This document shows positions 1-12,854 of a DNA stretch of 64,000 nucleotides, in pieces. The translations under genes were made by a program, and so were the position numbers. The stretch's first letter is position 1, and the number at the start of each line of letters is the position of its first letter. The notes beneath the pieces were generated by a model, which did no database searches, was not told the origin of the DNA, and saw only the letters and a program-made list of their open reading frames with translations. This DNA is from Quercus robur (Eukaryota > Streptophyta > Magnoliopsida > Fagales > Fagaceae): positions 40,678,843-40,742,842 of the forward strand of contig NC_065538.1 in assembly GCF_932294415.1 (NCBI RefSeq), given 5' to 3'.

Positions 1-467
1 TCGTCCTCCTCTGTTGAGGGACTCTTACATATTATATAGGCCCTCTTTTATCATCTAGGCCTTACACTTGTTGATCATCCAAACTCCCACTTGAGCACCT
101 GTCCCATCAGATGCGCTTACCAGTTCTTTGTGAGTTGCAGTGACCAAGGTAGCACTGTTCAAGGGTCTTCTTTTCATTAATGCGGCCAGGAGAGTAGTTG
201 TGGTGCATTTAATGTGGTGGTGACAGCCTTTGCTGGGATATTTTGAGTCTTCCTTCTTTTTACGTGTTTGGAGTGAGGGCTACAGTAACCGAGATGCATC
301 ATTGACCTGGACTTTGGAATGTCCGAGGAGGAATTACTCCTCGAACATGGTTTCTTCGCCCTAGTGGGTCTGAGCAAGGATTCTGGGCCGCGACGTCTCC
401 TCGGACAGAATGATCCTCGGACAGGCCCAAGGCCCAGCCAACTTGTTATTCTGGGTCGGTCCCCACA
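1..467 (-). mobile_element. LTR end of a retrotransposon, cut by the window edge
   Basis: Read on the - strand this stretch begins at 467 with TGTGGGGACC, a normal LTR start, and runs off the window. Its reverse complement has GC-rich CTCGG/CCGAG motifs and a TATATAATAT box near 35-45. The style resembles the solo LTR at 37634-38351. No coding sequence is visible, and the target duplication cannot be checked because one end is missing. Confidence 0.5.
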
Positions 468-1480
468 ATATATATATATATATTTTACAATTTTGGTAAG
501 TTGTAGTTGTTTGAAAATTTTGAGTACATGTAGGGGTGTCAAAATTCGATGCAACCTATGAACCCGATTCGACGCAAAATTAGTAGGTTATAGGTTGAAA
601 CTTAATGGGTTTGTGTCATATTCGGATTGACATGACTGACTTATTTAATAAACATGTCGAGTTCATGTCCAACCCATGAAACTTGTTTGACCCGTTTTAT
701 TAAATGGCATTTTACCAATGTACCCTTCAATTTTTAGGTATATAAACTTATTAATTGTTGTGATTTTTTTTTTTTTTTGGCATATTGTGATTGATTATTT
801 GTGATATTAAGATATACTTTAGTTTTAAATGATTATCTGTGATGCAATTACTAGTTAATTCTGAAATTTATATTATTATTATTATTATTATTATTTTGGA
901 TTTTCATAGTTCAAGTCAACTTGATTAATACTAAAATATGTATTTTTTACACTTTGATAAAATCTAATAAATAAGTCGACACGACTGACTTGTTTAATAA
1001 ATAGGTTGTGTTAGTGTTAAAGAATTTTAACTTGTTTAATAAATGTGTCAAGTTAGTGTCTTATATAATCAAATACTCATAGGTCGATACAATATGAATC
1101 TAACACGCAAACACAAACAACAGCACTGAGTAAAAATAACATCATAGGTTTTTAATTGGAAAAAAAAAAAATTACAAATTCTTAAAAAAGAAAAAAGAGG
1201 ACACGTCACCGGTAGTTGGTAGTTAGTGGTTGCCAAGTACCTTCTTACTTCAATGTACTGTACCCACCAAAAAAAAAAAAAAAAAAAACCAGCTCATAAA
1301 AAATAGAAAAGGATATAGGCAAGGCGGAAATTACCCAAAGCAAGTCAAAGTCAAAAGAAAGAAATGCAAAAACAACGTCGTTTTAGCAGTGTAAAAAAAA
1401 AAAAAAAAACCTTCTACTTGACAATATATAATTTTCAATGGCTTGTTGGGCGTCTCATTTCCGTCACCCACCCCATTAAG
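468..1480. other. AT-rich upstream region of the clathrin light chain gene
   Basis: No gene seen. A short TA run at about 470-481 follows the LTR. From about 530 to 1130 the text looks like a dispersed repeat: short blocks such as TTGTTTAATAAA and GGTCGA/TCGACA recur several times in diverged form. An ATT microsatellite sits near 869-894, and poly-A runs lie at 1158-1170, 1268-1287 and 1393-1409. Proximal promoter elements other than the TATA box were not recognised. Confidence 0.4.
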
Positions 1481-1490
1481 TATATAAAAG
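1481..1490 (+). promoter_or_regulatory. TATA box of the clathrin light chain gene
   Basis: TATATAAAAG lies 145 bases upstream of the start codon on the same strand, a good plant TATA match. Transcription would then begin near 1515-1525, giving a leader of about 110-120 bases that ends in an AG-repeat. The assignment rests on motif and position only. Confidence 0.6.
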
Positions 1491-1610
1491 GTAGTACTTC
1501 CAATTTGCTCTCATTTGTTTCTCAAAAAAAAAAAAAAAATTTGCTCACATTTTCACAGACACACAGGTCCAGGTCGAGAGAGAAAAGTGAGTGTTTTTAC
1601 TTGTATTTTT

Positions 1611-1632
1611 AGAGAGAGAGAGAGAGAGAGAG
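1611..1632 (+). repeat. (AG)11 microsatellite in the 5' leader
   Basis: Eleven AG units end two bases before the clathrin light chain ATG. GA/CT repeats in 5' leaders are common in plants and can bind GAGA-type factors. No role can be shown from one sequence. Confidence 0.7.
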
Positions 1633-1634
1633 CA

Positions 1635-2549
1635 ATGTCTTCCTTCGACGCGTACGGCATCGATGGCGAGGAGGAGATTAACGTGAACGCATCGAATAGT
1701 CATTTCATTGACGACGAAGATGAACAGAGCTTCACCGCCGCCGGCGAAGGCTATGCTTCTTTCTCCAGCTTCCCATCCGGAGGATTTCCAGCTGACGGTG
1801 ACGTGGCCGTCGACCACGCCTCCGCATCGCCTGAGATCTACGGATTCGACGATCCAAACCCTGGCTACTCCCAATCTCCGTTCAACCCGATCCACGTGGA
1901 TAATGGAAATGGGAACGAGAACGGTTACGCTGGTTTCGGTGAAAACGGCATCGACGACGGCGTTTTCAGCTCCGACGGTCCGGTGCTTCCGCCACCGACC
2001 GAAATGGAGCCAGAGGAAGGTTTTGCTCTTCGTGAATGGAGGCGGTGAGCATTTCAGTCCTTTTGATTTATTATTTTTTGATTTATTTAATCTTTGTGAG
2101 ACTTGAATTCTCTGATTTGTTGATTTTTCCAGATCTAATTTGTATTTTGTTGCAATCTGCTTAGATCTGTAATTTTTTTTTTTTAAAATATTCATTCTTA
2201 GAGAGTGATTTTGATCTTTTTTCGGTTTTTCAGTTTATTCGAAGATGTTTTAACTGTTAGATCGGTCTGTAAATAAAAAATAAAAAATAATAATATAAAC
2301 TTATTTGCTTGTGGAAAGAGATTAAATGAAGTAATATTTTTGGAATGTTTTAGTTGAATATACATGATTAGATCAGATCATCTTAGATGATTATATGGCT
2401 TTATTCAATACATGATTAGATCATCTTAGTTGAATCGATGGCTTTATTTATTATGATCATTGAGAGATTACTGAATTTCAGAACTTGGATCAGTATTTTA
2501 CATATGGAGTCCTCTCACACACACGCACACACATATGTATTCAAAAGTG

Positions 2550-2586
<37 letters not shown>

Positions 2587-4367
2587 TTTTAACTTTTGAA
2601 TCTTTGCTAAATTCTAGAGAATCAGAATTGGACTGTAAGGGAAAATGTCTTGTTTCTAGATCTGGGCTATTTACTTTATTCTACTGGATGATTTACTATG
2701 TTAATGTTAGTTCATGTTATTTTTTAGATTATTTGATAGATAGTGTTGAGGGAATTAGGGATTTGAACCACCCTCCCCGATGGAAATATGTTAGTTCATG
2801 TTATAACATTGATTGTGATTAAGTGAAGTTCTTTGGTAGAAAGGTTGAAATACAAGTGGACCTTCAAATTCTGTTAAGCTCTTGGTAGTTGAGTAAGATG
2901 ATGAAGATTACTTTGAGGGTAATCAGCCTCCGAGAATAGAGAAGAAGTTTAGAACTGAATTGTAGTTAATTTTCTGGTTACTTCTCTTATTCTTTCCGGT
3001 GGCCTATATACAAGATATCAATATCAATTTCCCACCAGTGAGCCTAACTAAATAACTGAATCAGTAGCTAACAACTGTCAGTTTATAGTACAGTGCAGTA
3101 TACAATTCTATCATTATAATGGACTACAGCAATATTGTAGACTCCTAACAAATTCAAATGGTGTGACCCTAGAAAGCTGTTGCTTATATATGAATTGGTC
3201 CCTCTGTGGCCAAACCTTGTTACTGTGTTGATTCCAATGGTTGAGTAATCATTTCTCACATGCAGGGAGACCCTGTGATGTTATGCATGTAATAGGGGGA
3301 TACGATTTTGTGGGTCTTGGTGTTGGTACTTCTTTTGTTGCTCAAAATGAGCAACATGTTTGTCAGACGTCAGTGAACCAGCTGTGAACCCTTACTTTGC
3401 AAATTGAAGTAGAAGCGTGATTGCTGCAAAGTGAACCAGTTTTAGGTTAACAATAGTTGTGATGCTAGACTTCTAGGCTTTTTCTTTTTCGGTATATCAC
3501 CAAAATATTATAACGTGAGGCAAAATGTAAGAAGCCAAATGTCTGACATTCTCTAATAGAAAACACCATCTGTGTTATTTACTAATTTTGAATGTGAATA
3601 TTCTTTATCCTTTTGAATTCTATTGGAACTGCTAATCATATTTAAGAAAGGAGAAACTATGAATTTGCTGGTGCAGTCAAAATGCCATTCAGCTTGAGGA
3701 AAAGGAGAAGAGAGAGAAAGAAATGAGAAACCAGATTATTATAGAAGCTGAGGAGTATATTCAAGGTTTTTATGAGAAAAGGAAGCTTAATGTTGAGACT
3801 AGTAAGGTTAACAACAGAGAAAGGGAGAAGGTAAAAAATGTTGAAGTTATTTTAATGCAGCGATCTTATTTTATACTCTGGTTCTGGTCTTCTTAATGCT
3901 AGACAATCTGTGTGTCTCTGGCGCAGTTATTCTTGGCTAACCAAGAGAAATTCCATAAAGAAGCAGACAAGCAGTACTGGAAAGCAATAGCAGAGCTCAT
4001 TCCATATGAGGTTCCCAACATTGAGAAGAAGAGAGGCAAGAAAGATCAAGACAAGAAGCCATCGATCACAGTTGTCCAGGGCCCAAAGCCTGGGAAACCC
4101 ACTGATCTTTCAAGGATGCGTCAGATACTGGTGAAGCTAAAGCACACTCCCCCTCCCCACATGATACCACCCCCACCTGCGCCTGCTAAGGATGGCAAAG
4201 ATGGAAAGGATGGAAAAGATGCTAAGAAAGGGAAAGATGCAGCATCAAATGCAACGGGAGCTGCAGTGGGAGGAGAGCCTGTCAAAGATGCCACCTCTAA
4301 TGGTACTCCAAACACTTCCGAACAAGAAGTTCCTGCTCCTAATGCTGAAGAGTCTGCAGCAGCATAA
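1635..4367 (+). CDS. CLC1: Clathrin light chain (three exons)
   Basis: Encodes a clathrin light chain, which binds the hub of clathrin heavy chain trimers and regulates coat assembly at the plasma membrane, trans-Golgi and cell plate. Exons are 1635-2044, 3677-3830 and 3927-4367, giving 334 residues. Junctions are AGGCG|GTGAGC, GTGCAG|TCAAAA, GAGAAG|GTAAAA and GCGCAG|TTATTC, and the frame is open throughout. Residues 1-125 are acidic and Gly/Asn-rich, as in plant light chains. The family signature [10 protein letters not shown] lies at about 128-137 and spans the first junction. Exon 2 is a charged helix expected to form the coiled coil that binds the heavy chain. Exon 3 has [11 protein letters not shown], the conserved block [18 protein letters not shown], a HMIPPPP segment and a [17 protein letters not shown] repeat. 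The Pro-rich segment and KDGK repeat fit the CLC1 type better than the shorter CLC2/CLC3 type. The length is close to Arabidopsis CLC1, as I recall it. Intron 1 is 1632 bases and intron 2 is 96. The gene appears intact. Confidence 0.95.
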
Positions 4368-5197
4368 CAATAGCAGCATCAATTACTTTCTTCCATACAA
4401 AACCTTTCTTCTTATTTGTTGTTCTTCCCATTTCTTTGATTCTCGTGTTTTAAATCTGTTATCTTATTCCCTAATTCTAAAATCTTAGAAGTTGCGATAA
4501 TGTTTTTTCATGGAGTAGTGGTTGGTTCCATTTCTTCAACATTGACTGGAATCCTATTTTTGCATTTGTGTGATATGTTATGGTTGAGATTGAAAATTGT
4601 CATTATTTTCACGTCATTTATGAAATTGGTCTTTTGTACCAACATTTTACCTTTGGTAAGGATCAAAGCCGGTTTAGTGGACCTTTTCTTATATTGGTAA
4701 GGTTAGTTGCCCGTTCATTTCTTTTATAATATTGGTTTGGAAACACTACTTAATTGTTTTGATGCAAACAAATGCCAGATTATATGCAAGTTAAATGAGA
4801 CGGTTTCCCTGCACACATGCAATGCGAGAGAGAAAGAGAGTATTGACCAATCAACTGTTCCACTTCTATCATCACTCTATAATAATAAAATATAATCATA
4901 AACAATAGTCAAATCATGTATAAGGTAAAATTGCATTGTATATCTTCCACAACTTGCAATCATCCCACTCGAAGCAAATCCGAGCACCAAAGAATTTAAA
5001 AGAGGAAAAAAAAAAAAAAACTCTTAAGAGAGAGAGGGAGACTGCTGGAATCCTCAACCTAAAAGGACAAAAGAAATTTACAAAATTTGTAACTAAATAC
5101 AGAAAAATATATTAACTAATGGGAGACCCATGCATTCTGGAACAAGTGGTTCACTGCATCAACCTTGATGTGCAATAAAATGAGTCAATCTCATTCT
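4368..5197. other. Intergenic spacer between convergent genes
   Basis: Holds the 3' UTR of the clathrin light chain gene and, from the other side, that of the kinase gene. A possible + strand polyadenylation signal AATAAA is at 4884-4889, about 515 bases after the stop, so the real site may be earlier. The short open frames here have no recognisable protein features. Confidence 0.4.
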
Positions 5198-8100
5198 TCA
5201 TCTAGGGGTTACCTGTGTAATTGTCTCTGGGACAGAGCTCATTTGATAGCTGGTAGATTCCATGATTGATCCTTTTTTTGAGGACGATTCCCCTGCATCT
5301 GTGAAAAAACCAGGGGCTGTAAGTTCCTTCTCATTCAACCGGATATTCCTTGAGAGCATCTCTACAACCTGGCTCATCAGTGGCCTTCGGCTCGCTATTG
5401 CTTGGCTGCAGAAAAATGCTACCTTCATGTATCTAATGATTTCTTCCTGAGGATATCCTTCCAGTTCTGGATCCACTAGCTCCAAGAGTCTATTTTCTTG
5501 GTAGAGCTCCCATGCCTAATTAAACCAAACAGTAGTTGTTAAAGGGTAGGAGATGGGTAATGAATCATATATGAGCAAGACCTAAGAGAGTATGCCAGAC
5601 AGATCACTGCATTTATGAAGAAGAAAAAGGGGCAAGACGTGGTCCCTAAAATTGAAGATCTTGATTGAATGGAGCAACAGGGATAATTAACAAAACTAAT
5701 ACCACTAATGGTTGACAGGCCTCTTGAGAGAGAGAGAGAGAGAGAGAGAGGATCAAGGATGAAGACAAGGAAACAGCTTTTCAATCTTCAATCTAAAAAC
5801 AAATATTCCTCTGAATTAATGAGTATGTTGATTAGTTTTCGTTATACTGTAGGTTCATTATACTTCAAAACTGTAGTAAGACAACCCTTTCTTTTACTTT
5901 GTCATTTAATAAGATATATCAATGAGGGGAGCAGCAGATGTCAGAAACTACTGAGAATTTTATTGAAGATAGGAAAGGAAAAATCAACACACCCATTCCA
6001 AAAGAAATTTCTCCATCCCTCCCCAGTTCGCCTTTGCACTGCTTCTGCCACTAATTATTTCAAGTATAAGGACTCCAAAACTGTAAACATCAGCCTTCAT
6101 GGTTAACTGACCACCCAAGGCATATTCAGGTGCCAAATAACCACTGCACAGAACAAAAGCAAGTCATGAATTGTAATGCACCTGCTTTCACTTATCATAA
6201 AATTTAAACCTAAACAAGGGCCCTTTTGCAGTTTTTACATAATTATACACTACACAGCTCTGGTTGGTTACTCAAACAATTAGCAAATTTGCCTTTAAGT
6301 GGAAACATCTAATTCATATAAGATAAATGTTACAGAAATCATGCTTAGTGAAAAGTATGGACTGATCAAGTATTGACAATAGTTGTCCAATAAGTTGCCA
6401 AAAGAGGCATGCAAATTCATCTAGCTAGTGCAATCAAGATCTAGGCGTAACAAAAACAAAAGTAATTCAAACCATAAAGAGTTGGACTGGGGTAACTGAA
6501 AATATATGCAGGAGTACATATTATAACACGAATAAGAGACAAATTTTATTCAAGTCTTGTTCATCTTCTGAGTTCTAACTATATATATATAAACAATACT
6601 TATATTGTAAAAGGGCACATTATTTATTTTTGTACGTAGGTTGTATACACAAACTTCTATGAATGAGTGTTGATAATCTATAAGTGAATGCCTTATTCCT
6701 CTCCCTCCAAAGCATCCACATTAGACATAAGGGGCCATGAGATTATCCATGAAAGCATTTCTTCTTCTTCCTGCAGTTTTATCTTCTTCAACATTATGCT
6801 CTATCGTCCAGTTAATAAGAAAGTTTTTGTTTTTTATAAATTTTATTTTATTATATTATTATTATTTGCATAGATAAATGCAGTTAATAATAATGGTTCA
6901 TATCAAGTATATATCAGGGAACTGTACAGTTCACAAAGCTTCAATGATGCGTTAGGAATTTTTTTTATGTGCAGACTGTTTATAACAGAACTCTCCATCC
7001 CATTAAAAGTAAAATTATTCCTCTCCCACCAAAGCATCCACATTAGACATAAGGGGCTATTAGATTATCCATTAAAGCATTTCTTCTTCTTCCTGCAGTT
7101 TTATCTTCTTCAACACTATACTCTTTTTTATTTTATTTTATATAAGTTCAACATTATACTCTTTTGTCCAGTTAATAAGAGTAGTTTTACATAGATAAGT
7201 GGTTAATAATAATGGTTCCTGAATATCAAGTATACATATATATCAGGGAACTGGATTGTTCACAAGGTTCAATGATGCATCAGGAACTTTTTGTTATGTG
7301 CAGACTGTTTCTTCTATGGTTGATCACATCTTTATCCTTTTTTTTTTTTTCTCTAGTGTTTCGCATAAAATGCATGTGGTTCTGACAACACGAATCATAT
7401 TGACGGTACATCAGGAGCTTATTTTATGCTTCCTATATTGTGACTTAAGATGGAGAATTCTGTTCTGAAATATGATTCTCTACTGTCCTGATTGACAGCT
7501 GCAGCTCAAATTGTGGCCAAGATCACCAGCCCTTTTATAAAATTTGTGCCGCTAAGATTCAGAGAACATAATTCCATTTTTTGGAAGTTCCCACTGCAGC
7601 ACACTTAAATAACCTCTAGAATAGCTATGGTTACAATGAAATCTTTAAGGATCTTATAATAATAAAAGGAAGCTGTAACATTAAATATGAAACAACAGTC
7701 AACAGGAAATTTGAAAGATAACATACGTTGTTCCAGCAATTCTTGTACTAATGTGAGTGATGTCATCTGGGAAAAGTTTAGCCAAGCCAAAGTCACCAAT
7801 TTTTGGGTTGAAATCTTTGTCAAGAAGTATATTACTAGCTTTGATATCTCGATGCACAATATGCGGTATGAGTTCTTCATGAAGAAATGCAAGACCCCTA
7901 GCAGTGCCCAGGCAGATAGCGGATCTTTTCCCCCAATCCAATTTGATGTTTCGACTCTTCGAACCTACAAACATGAAGAAAAAAGATTACATTTTCAAGC
8001 CTCATTGTGTATAAATACCTCAATTTCATATAGCACACTAATGGGTTTCTCTAAATTACCTAACAACGCACGATCAAGGCTGTTATTTTCTACATATTCA

Positions 8101-10721
8101 TATACTAAAATCCGGTTAGATTCTTGAACACAGCACCCTAACAACTCAACAAGGTTCGGATGCCTGACATTTGATATGGTATTAATCTCAGTCAAAAATT
8201 CACGCAATCCCTGCTTCGACTGGGCAGAAAGTGTCTTCACAGCAACTTCTATTCCACTTTTTAGGGTTCCCTAGCAAAATTGCAATACAGTAATTAAGTA
8301 TTTGGAACACCGCATGGAAAAAAAACATTTTTTTTTTTTATTCCTTAATATATTAACATAATCATATGTGAGTTTGTCCTTCACAGAAGTTTGACTAGCC
8401 AGAAAGACATTAAACTTAAATAAACCAAGCTTTTTAATCATATTCTTTGAGAGAGAAAGTAAGAAGTCAGAGAAGCCAATTCATGTTGGAGGTAATTTTC
8501 TTCAAGACAACTTGACTAACAAAATATGTATCCTACACATCAGAAAATGCAGATCAGAAAGCAAGATAACAAAATTCAAGTTTTCTTTAATCTATAATCA
8601 TACAGAGAATTTGTTGTTTATTATGAACCTATTCCAACTTGATAAAGATTTACTGTTATAACTTCAAATTTTGAGGTTGTCAGCAATCATCTTTCAAGTT
8701 TTTTGTGCAATAAGTTTTGAGCCAACCAATGAAAAGGCACTTTCCCATGTCACTGAATACCTGGAGTTGAAAAATCTTTTACATTCATTATGTATGTCTC
8801 ATAACTAGTTGTGAAAATTGACCATGAAAATGAAATGGGATTTTTTTGGGAGGAGGGGGGGTGGGGGGGTGAAGGTTGGGGAAGGGAGAAGAACAAACAG
8901 AAGTATGTATATGTCTAAGTAGTTCTATAAGTACCTTCAAAGAATCTTTATAATAAGTTCAAATTTTCCAAAATGATAATAACTGTGTGCTAATCCTGTA
9001 AACTTGAAAATGTAAAATCATCTGTAAATTCTGATACCTTGTAAACAGTTCCAAAACCACCTTGCCCTATCTTATTACTTGGATGAAAATTGTCCGTTGC
9101 CAATCTTAACTCCTTGTGTGAAAAATTTTTAATATTCCCAAGCAAGTTCTCTAGGCAAAAGAAGGAAGAGAAAAAATGGAGAGAAATCATAAAGATGAAA
9201 TGGAAAGTATGGCAATGCTTGAAGACTTGAGAGAAAAGGGGAAAAAAGAGTGCCATAGATTACATTAATTCAGATGCATATTAGTTGTAACCTAAAGCAT
9301 GGCTGCGCTGCTACTATTAACTATGATGATACAATGAGCCCAAAGTACTGATACATTTTTTGCATTGATGGCATATCTAAAGCTTTTATGAAAATACAAC
9401 TCAGAGCACCTAAATAACCTTTTCTCAAGTCAAAAATCAATACCAAGAGCAGCTAAAAAATACCAGAGACTGCTTCACTAGTCAAATTAGAATCTTCTAT
9501 TTTACAAGCTTCGGCTAATAATGTAAGCAAACCAATGTGACTCAGATAACATGGAGAATTAAACAACAATTAAAATCCTTTTCCCCCCTTCCAATTGTGG
9601 GTTTATTATTAAAATAATTCAAAACTGTAATAGAGTAAAATGCTAAAAAATGTACCACGGAGAGAGAGAGAGAGAATTTTTATGAAAGAAAAATAAAGAT
9701 AAGTAGTTTAAATTTGAAAAAAGAAGAAGAATAAGAAGAAAGAAAGCCCTCATAATTGAACATAAAACTGCATCTGGCTTTTAACAGGGTTATGCACCAG
9801 CTCATATCGATCTAACCATTAATGAAGTTTTGAATTTGAGGCCCATGTACATGTGCAACATGTTGATTAAAGAGGTGATATAGAGTATGATTTTGGAAAG
9901 TATAGAATAGTGGAGAAGAATACATGTGGCCAGCCCCAATTAGTTTGTTGAGAATCGATAGACTATAGCCAACCCAAAAATAAGGTTTTGTTGTTATTGT
10001 ACTGTACATAAGTGCAACTGTTAAAGAATGCACCTTTCCACCAGATCCCAAATCCCTGAATTCAATACAGAATCAATTCGGCAATCTGATAAGAAGTCTC
10101 TCAAAGTTTGTTTTCCGTAAGCCTAAAAGAGGTTGATATTACTTGCTCCAGCACTTGTGCTTAAAGCAATTGAGTTGAATTCATAGCTCAGTTTCACTAG
10201 CCCTAGGTTTTGGTCTCAAGGAGAGAGAGAGAGAGATGAATGGCTTACAGCAACTCCGGAATGGCTAAATCACTTAAGTGCATGACCACAACCTCTTCCA
10301 AAGTATGAATGTACTCATTGATATAAGATGGATTTGCCTTATAAGTTTTAGAATAAACATTTCAGCAGATTTTTTTTTTTTTTTTCAAAGAAGAAATTGC
10401 ATCACTTAGTATCCAACAATGTTGCTCTTGCAAATGGACATAAAAAATAAAAAAAAAATAAAAAATAAAAAATAAAAAATAAAAGTTTCATCACTTCATG
10501 TGTCAAAGACAGGCCAAAAAGCTCCCCAATGAAACATAATTATTATGCAACATGCATCAATTACAAACAAAAATAATGGAATTCAGTTTCTATTGTAGTT
10601 GACAGAACATAAAAGATGACAAAGGTTGCTCGTTTAAGTCCTTACCATCTATCTCATGATGAGAATTAGCAGAACCCTTTTTTTTCTCAAGTCTTGAGCC
10701 TCCAAAGCAATTACAACCCAT
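5198..10721 (-). CDS. Receptor-like cytoplasmic Ser/Thr kinase (CRPK1/At3g09010 clade), six exons
   Basis: A protein kinase without a receptor ectodomain. Exons in order are 10721-10646, 9150-9038, 8270-8060, 7964-7727, 6143-5993 and 5515-5198, giving 368 residues. Every junction has GT-AG and the phases fit. The small first exon encodes 25 residues starting MGCNCFGG. Gly2 with Cys3 and Cys5 suggests lipid anchoring to the plasma membrane, although residue 6 is Phe rather than the preferred Ser/Thr. The kinase domain spans about 47-330: glycine loop GQGGFG (54-59), VAVK with Lys75, HRDIKASN with catalytic Asp173, DFG (191-193) and APE (217-219), so all key residues are present. The tail ends LTAPGFF followed by a Ser-rich stretch. 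Arabidopsis CRPK1 and At3g09010 are the closest families I recognise. CRPK1 acts at the membrane in cold signalling, but whether this gene shares that role is not shown. An open frame upstream of exon 2 (ATG at 9256) is intron sequence, because a consensus acceptor at 9151-9152 and the exon 1 donor both fit. The gene appears intact. Confidence 0.93.
6693..7310. repeat. Direct segmental duplication inside a kinase intron
   Basis: Two related copies lie in the 1.58-kb intron between kinase exons 4 and 5: about 6693-6980 and 7015-7310, offset by about 322 bases. Both share CATCCACATTAGACATAAGG, TCCTGCAGTTTTATCTTCTT, GTCCAGTTAATAAGA and, at their ends, ATGTGCAGACTGTTT, with small insertions and substitutions. 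It looks like an old tandem duplication and carries no coding signal. Confidence 0.75.
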
Positions 10722-10727
10722 AATTGT

Positions 10728-11510
10728 CTACAATATGTCACTGCTATTTTCTTGATTGTATAATTATACCTTTCAACACACAAAGCGAAATGAGACACAA
10801 AAAGAATGCATTCAATATAATCACTTCAAACAAAGCATACAGCTCATCTTTCTTGAAGTCAACATAAAATTTCCATTTCTTAACCAAAAAAAAAAAAATC
10901 AAAGAAAATTTGAGGATTAAGAAACAGATTGAATCCATGAAAATTCAACTCATGACCTTAATTTGATTATTTCAAATTTCCACATTTGGTAAAATGTTGA
11001 CTCTTACACACCAATCACACACGGAAAAAAAAGACAACACGTCTCACTTGCAACTACCCCTCCCTCACACCTGAAAAAAATCCCTAAATGAAAATTAGCT
11101 CTTAGATAATAATTGATTATATATTTCATTCACCACCAGAGCTATAGGTAATATTTTTATAAATAATTAAGTTAAATTAGCTCTTAGGTAATATATTTCC
11201 AGAATTAATATAAAACTCAATAATCAATTTCCACACACACACACAGATATATACACAAATTCTGTCATTGAAGCAACTTATTTTGCATAATTAGACAAAT
11301 ATAACATAAAAAATTGAAAAAAAAAAAAAAAAAAAAAAAAAACCGAACCAGCTCATACCACCAAAGTTCGTTGCATTATGATCAAAGAACTTTCCGACAA
11401 GCAAAGCAAGTAATGAAAACTGAAACAAGCACATCAGATCCACCACCCCAACAAACACAGAGCAAAGTAATTAAAAGTTGTTAAGTTGGTAGTAATCAAG
11501 AATAATTACC
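10728..11510 (-). promoter_or_regulatory. Probable 5' leader intron of the kinase gene
   Basis: On the - strand a good donor CCAG|GTAATT lies at 11510/11509. An acceptor ATTGTAG| is followed after six bases by the kinase ATG. This would give a leader intron of about 782 bases and a pyrimidine-rich leader exon somewhere in 11511-11700. Leader introns are common in plant kinase genes. No clear TATA box was seen upstream, so the transcription start is uncertain. Confidence 0.4.
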
Positions 11511-11699
11511 TGGTTAACAGAAAAAAAAACTAAACCAATCCAGTTGGAGTTGGAGTTAGGCTTCTGAATTTCGATTAAAGAGCGTAGAGTTTTTAGGGGG
11601 AAAAAAAAAAAACGGAAACAAGAAATAGGCTTTGGTTTGATTTTCAAAATTTTTTGTGGCCGGCCGGTTGTGGTTAAAACTATTAATTGTAACAAAAAT

Positions 11700-12854
11700 A
11701 AATATACATATAAATAATAGGAAGAAAGAGTAGTGGGCTATTTCGAAAAAAAAAATAATAAAAAGAAGTAGTGGGTGTTGGTGAAGATGAGTTTGATGTT
11801 TGTGATTGCAATTGTAATTGTGGACTTTGTGAGTTTGTTTATAAGAGTGAGAAAAGGTCCAACGATATTGAGGAGGAGCTGCAGTGTTTGCACGTTCTCA
11901 TTTCTGACTATATTTATTCACCATTTTTCCGTTTACATTTCCCACCTTTACGTCCCGACAGTGACCCTTCTTTCTATTTCTATTTTTATTTATTTATTTA
12001 TTTTCATCCAACAAACGTCACCATTTTACTTATCAAAAAAAAAAAACAAACGTCACCATTTTTGGTCTTTCTACTGTATCCACGGTCCACACTCACCCAA
12101 TACATTAATCAATTTACTCCTAAATCAATTCAAGTGGAAGTCCTCGCACATGTTTATGTATAGCAGATTATCTAGTTTAATACATTAGGGTCAAACTAAA
12201 ACCGTGTGCCGTGTACTCATATATAAAATAATAAGATTTTCAAAATATAAATACAAAATAGTCAAAGTTTAGTTACAAAATTAGTTATAATATAAAATTA
12301 TAACCTTATTAAATAAAATAAATATTACTACATATTTTGACAATCTAACTATTAAATTGCATATTCTTTATGCTCTTAATAAATATGTCAAATTTTGTGT
12401 AAATCAAATATTATTTACTATATAATCTATAATCTTATATTTGATACAGAATTTTAAACTACAAAAAATTGCAATTTAAACAATTTATTGATGATGTAGC
12501 TATTAATCTTTAATTTTCTAGAAATTTTACAAGCATGGAGGATATAAGAAAAAAAATGTTATCCAACAGTGGATTTGTTAAAATTCACCTCCAATAAAAA
12601 GATATTAAGTAAGGTTGTAGTCTTAGGTTATAACCAATTTTGTAACTAAATTTTGTCCTTAAATAAAAGTAAGATTTGGTGTTCAAGATTTAAGATAAAG
12701 AAAAAATATATACGACAATCTGGCGTTTTCACTTGACATTCATCTAACTTTCAATTAAGCGAACTTCTTAAGATTAGTTATAGATAGCTTTTTTAGTTTG
12801 TTGTAATCTAACCCTTGTTTTTTTTTTACCCTATAAGAATGAAATTAAAACCCT
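11700..12854. other. Gene-to-transposon transition, no gene seen
   Basis: AT-rich DNA upstream of the kinase gene. Two overlapping + strand open frames of 130-137 codons at 11771-12188 have low-complexity composition and no family features, so I do not call them genes. The kinase promoter should lie in the first few hundred bases. Confidence 0.4.

Noticed and set aside
177..561. Overlapping open frames on both strands near the window start
   Set aside because: They lie in LTR sequence with GC-rich repeats and show no domain. Opposite-strand overlap of this kind is a composition effect.
8990..9256. Kinase exon 2 starting at the ATG 9256 with a hydrophobic N terminus
   Set aside because: A consensus acceptor at 9151-9152 and a separate 25-codon first exon with a matching phase give a family-typical N terminus. 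The hydrophobic stretch is intron.
11771..12188. Two 130-137 codon + strand frames with a Cys/Asn-rich start
   Set aside because: Low-complexity text, overlapping frames and no splice or domain support. They are upstream of a gene on the other strand.
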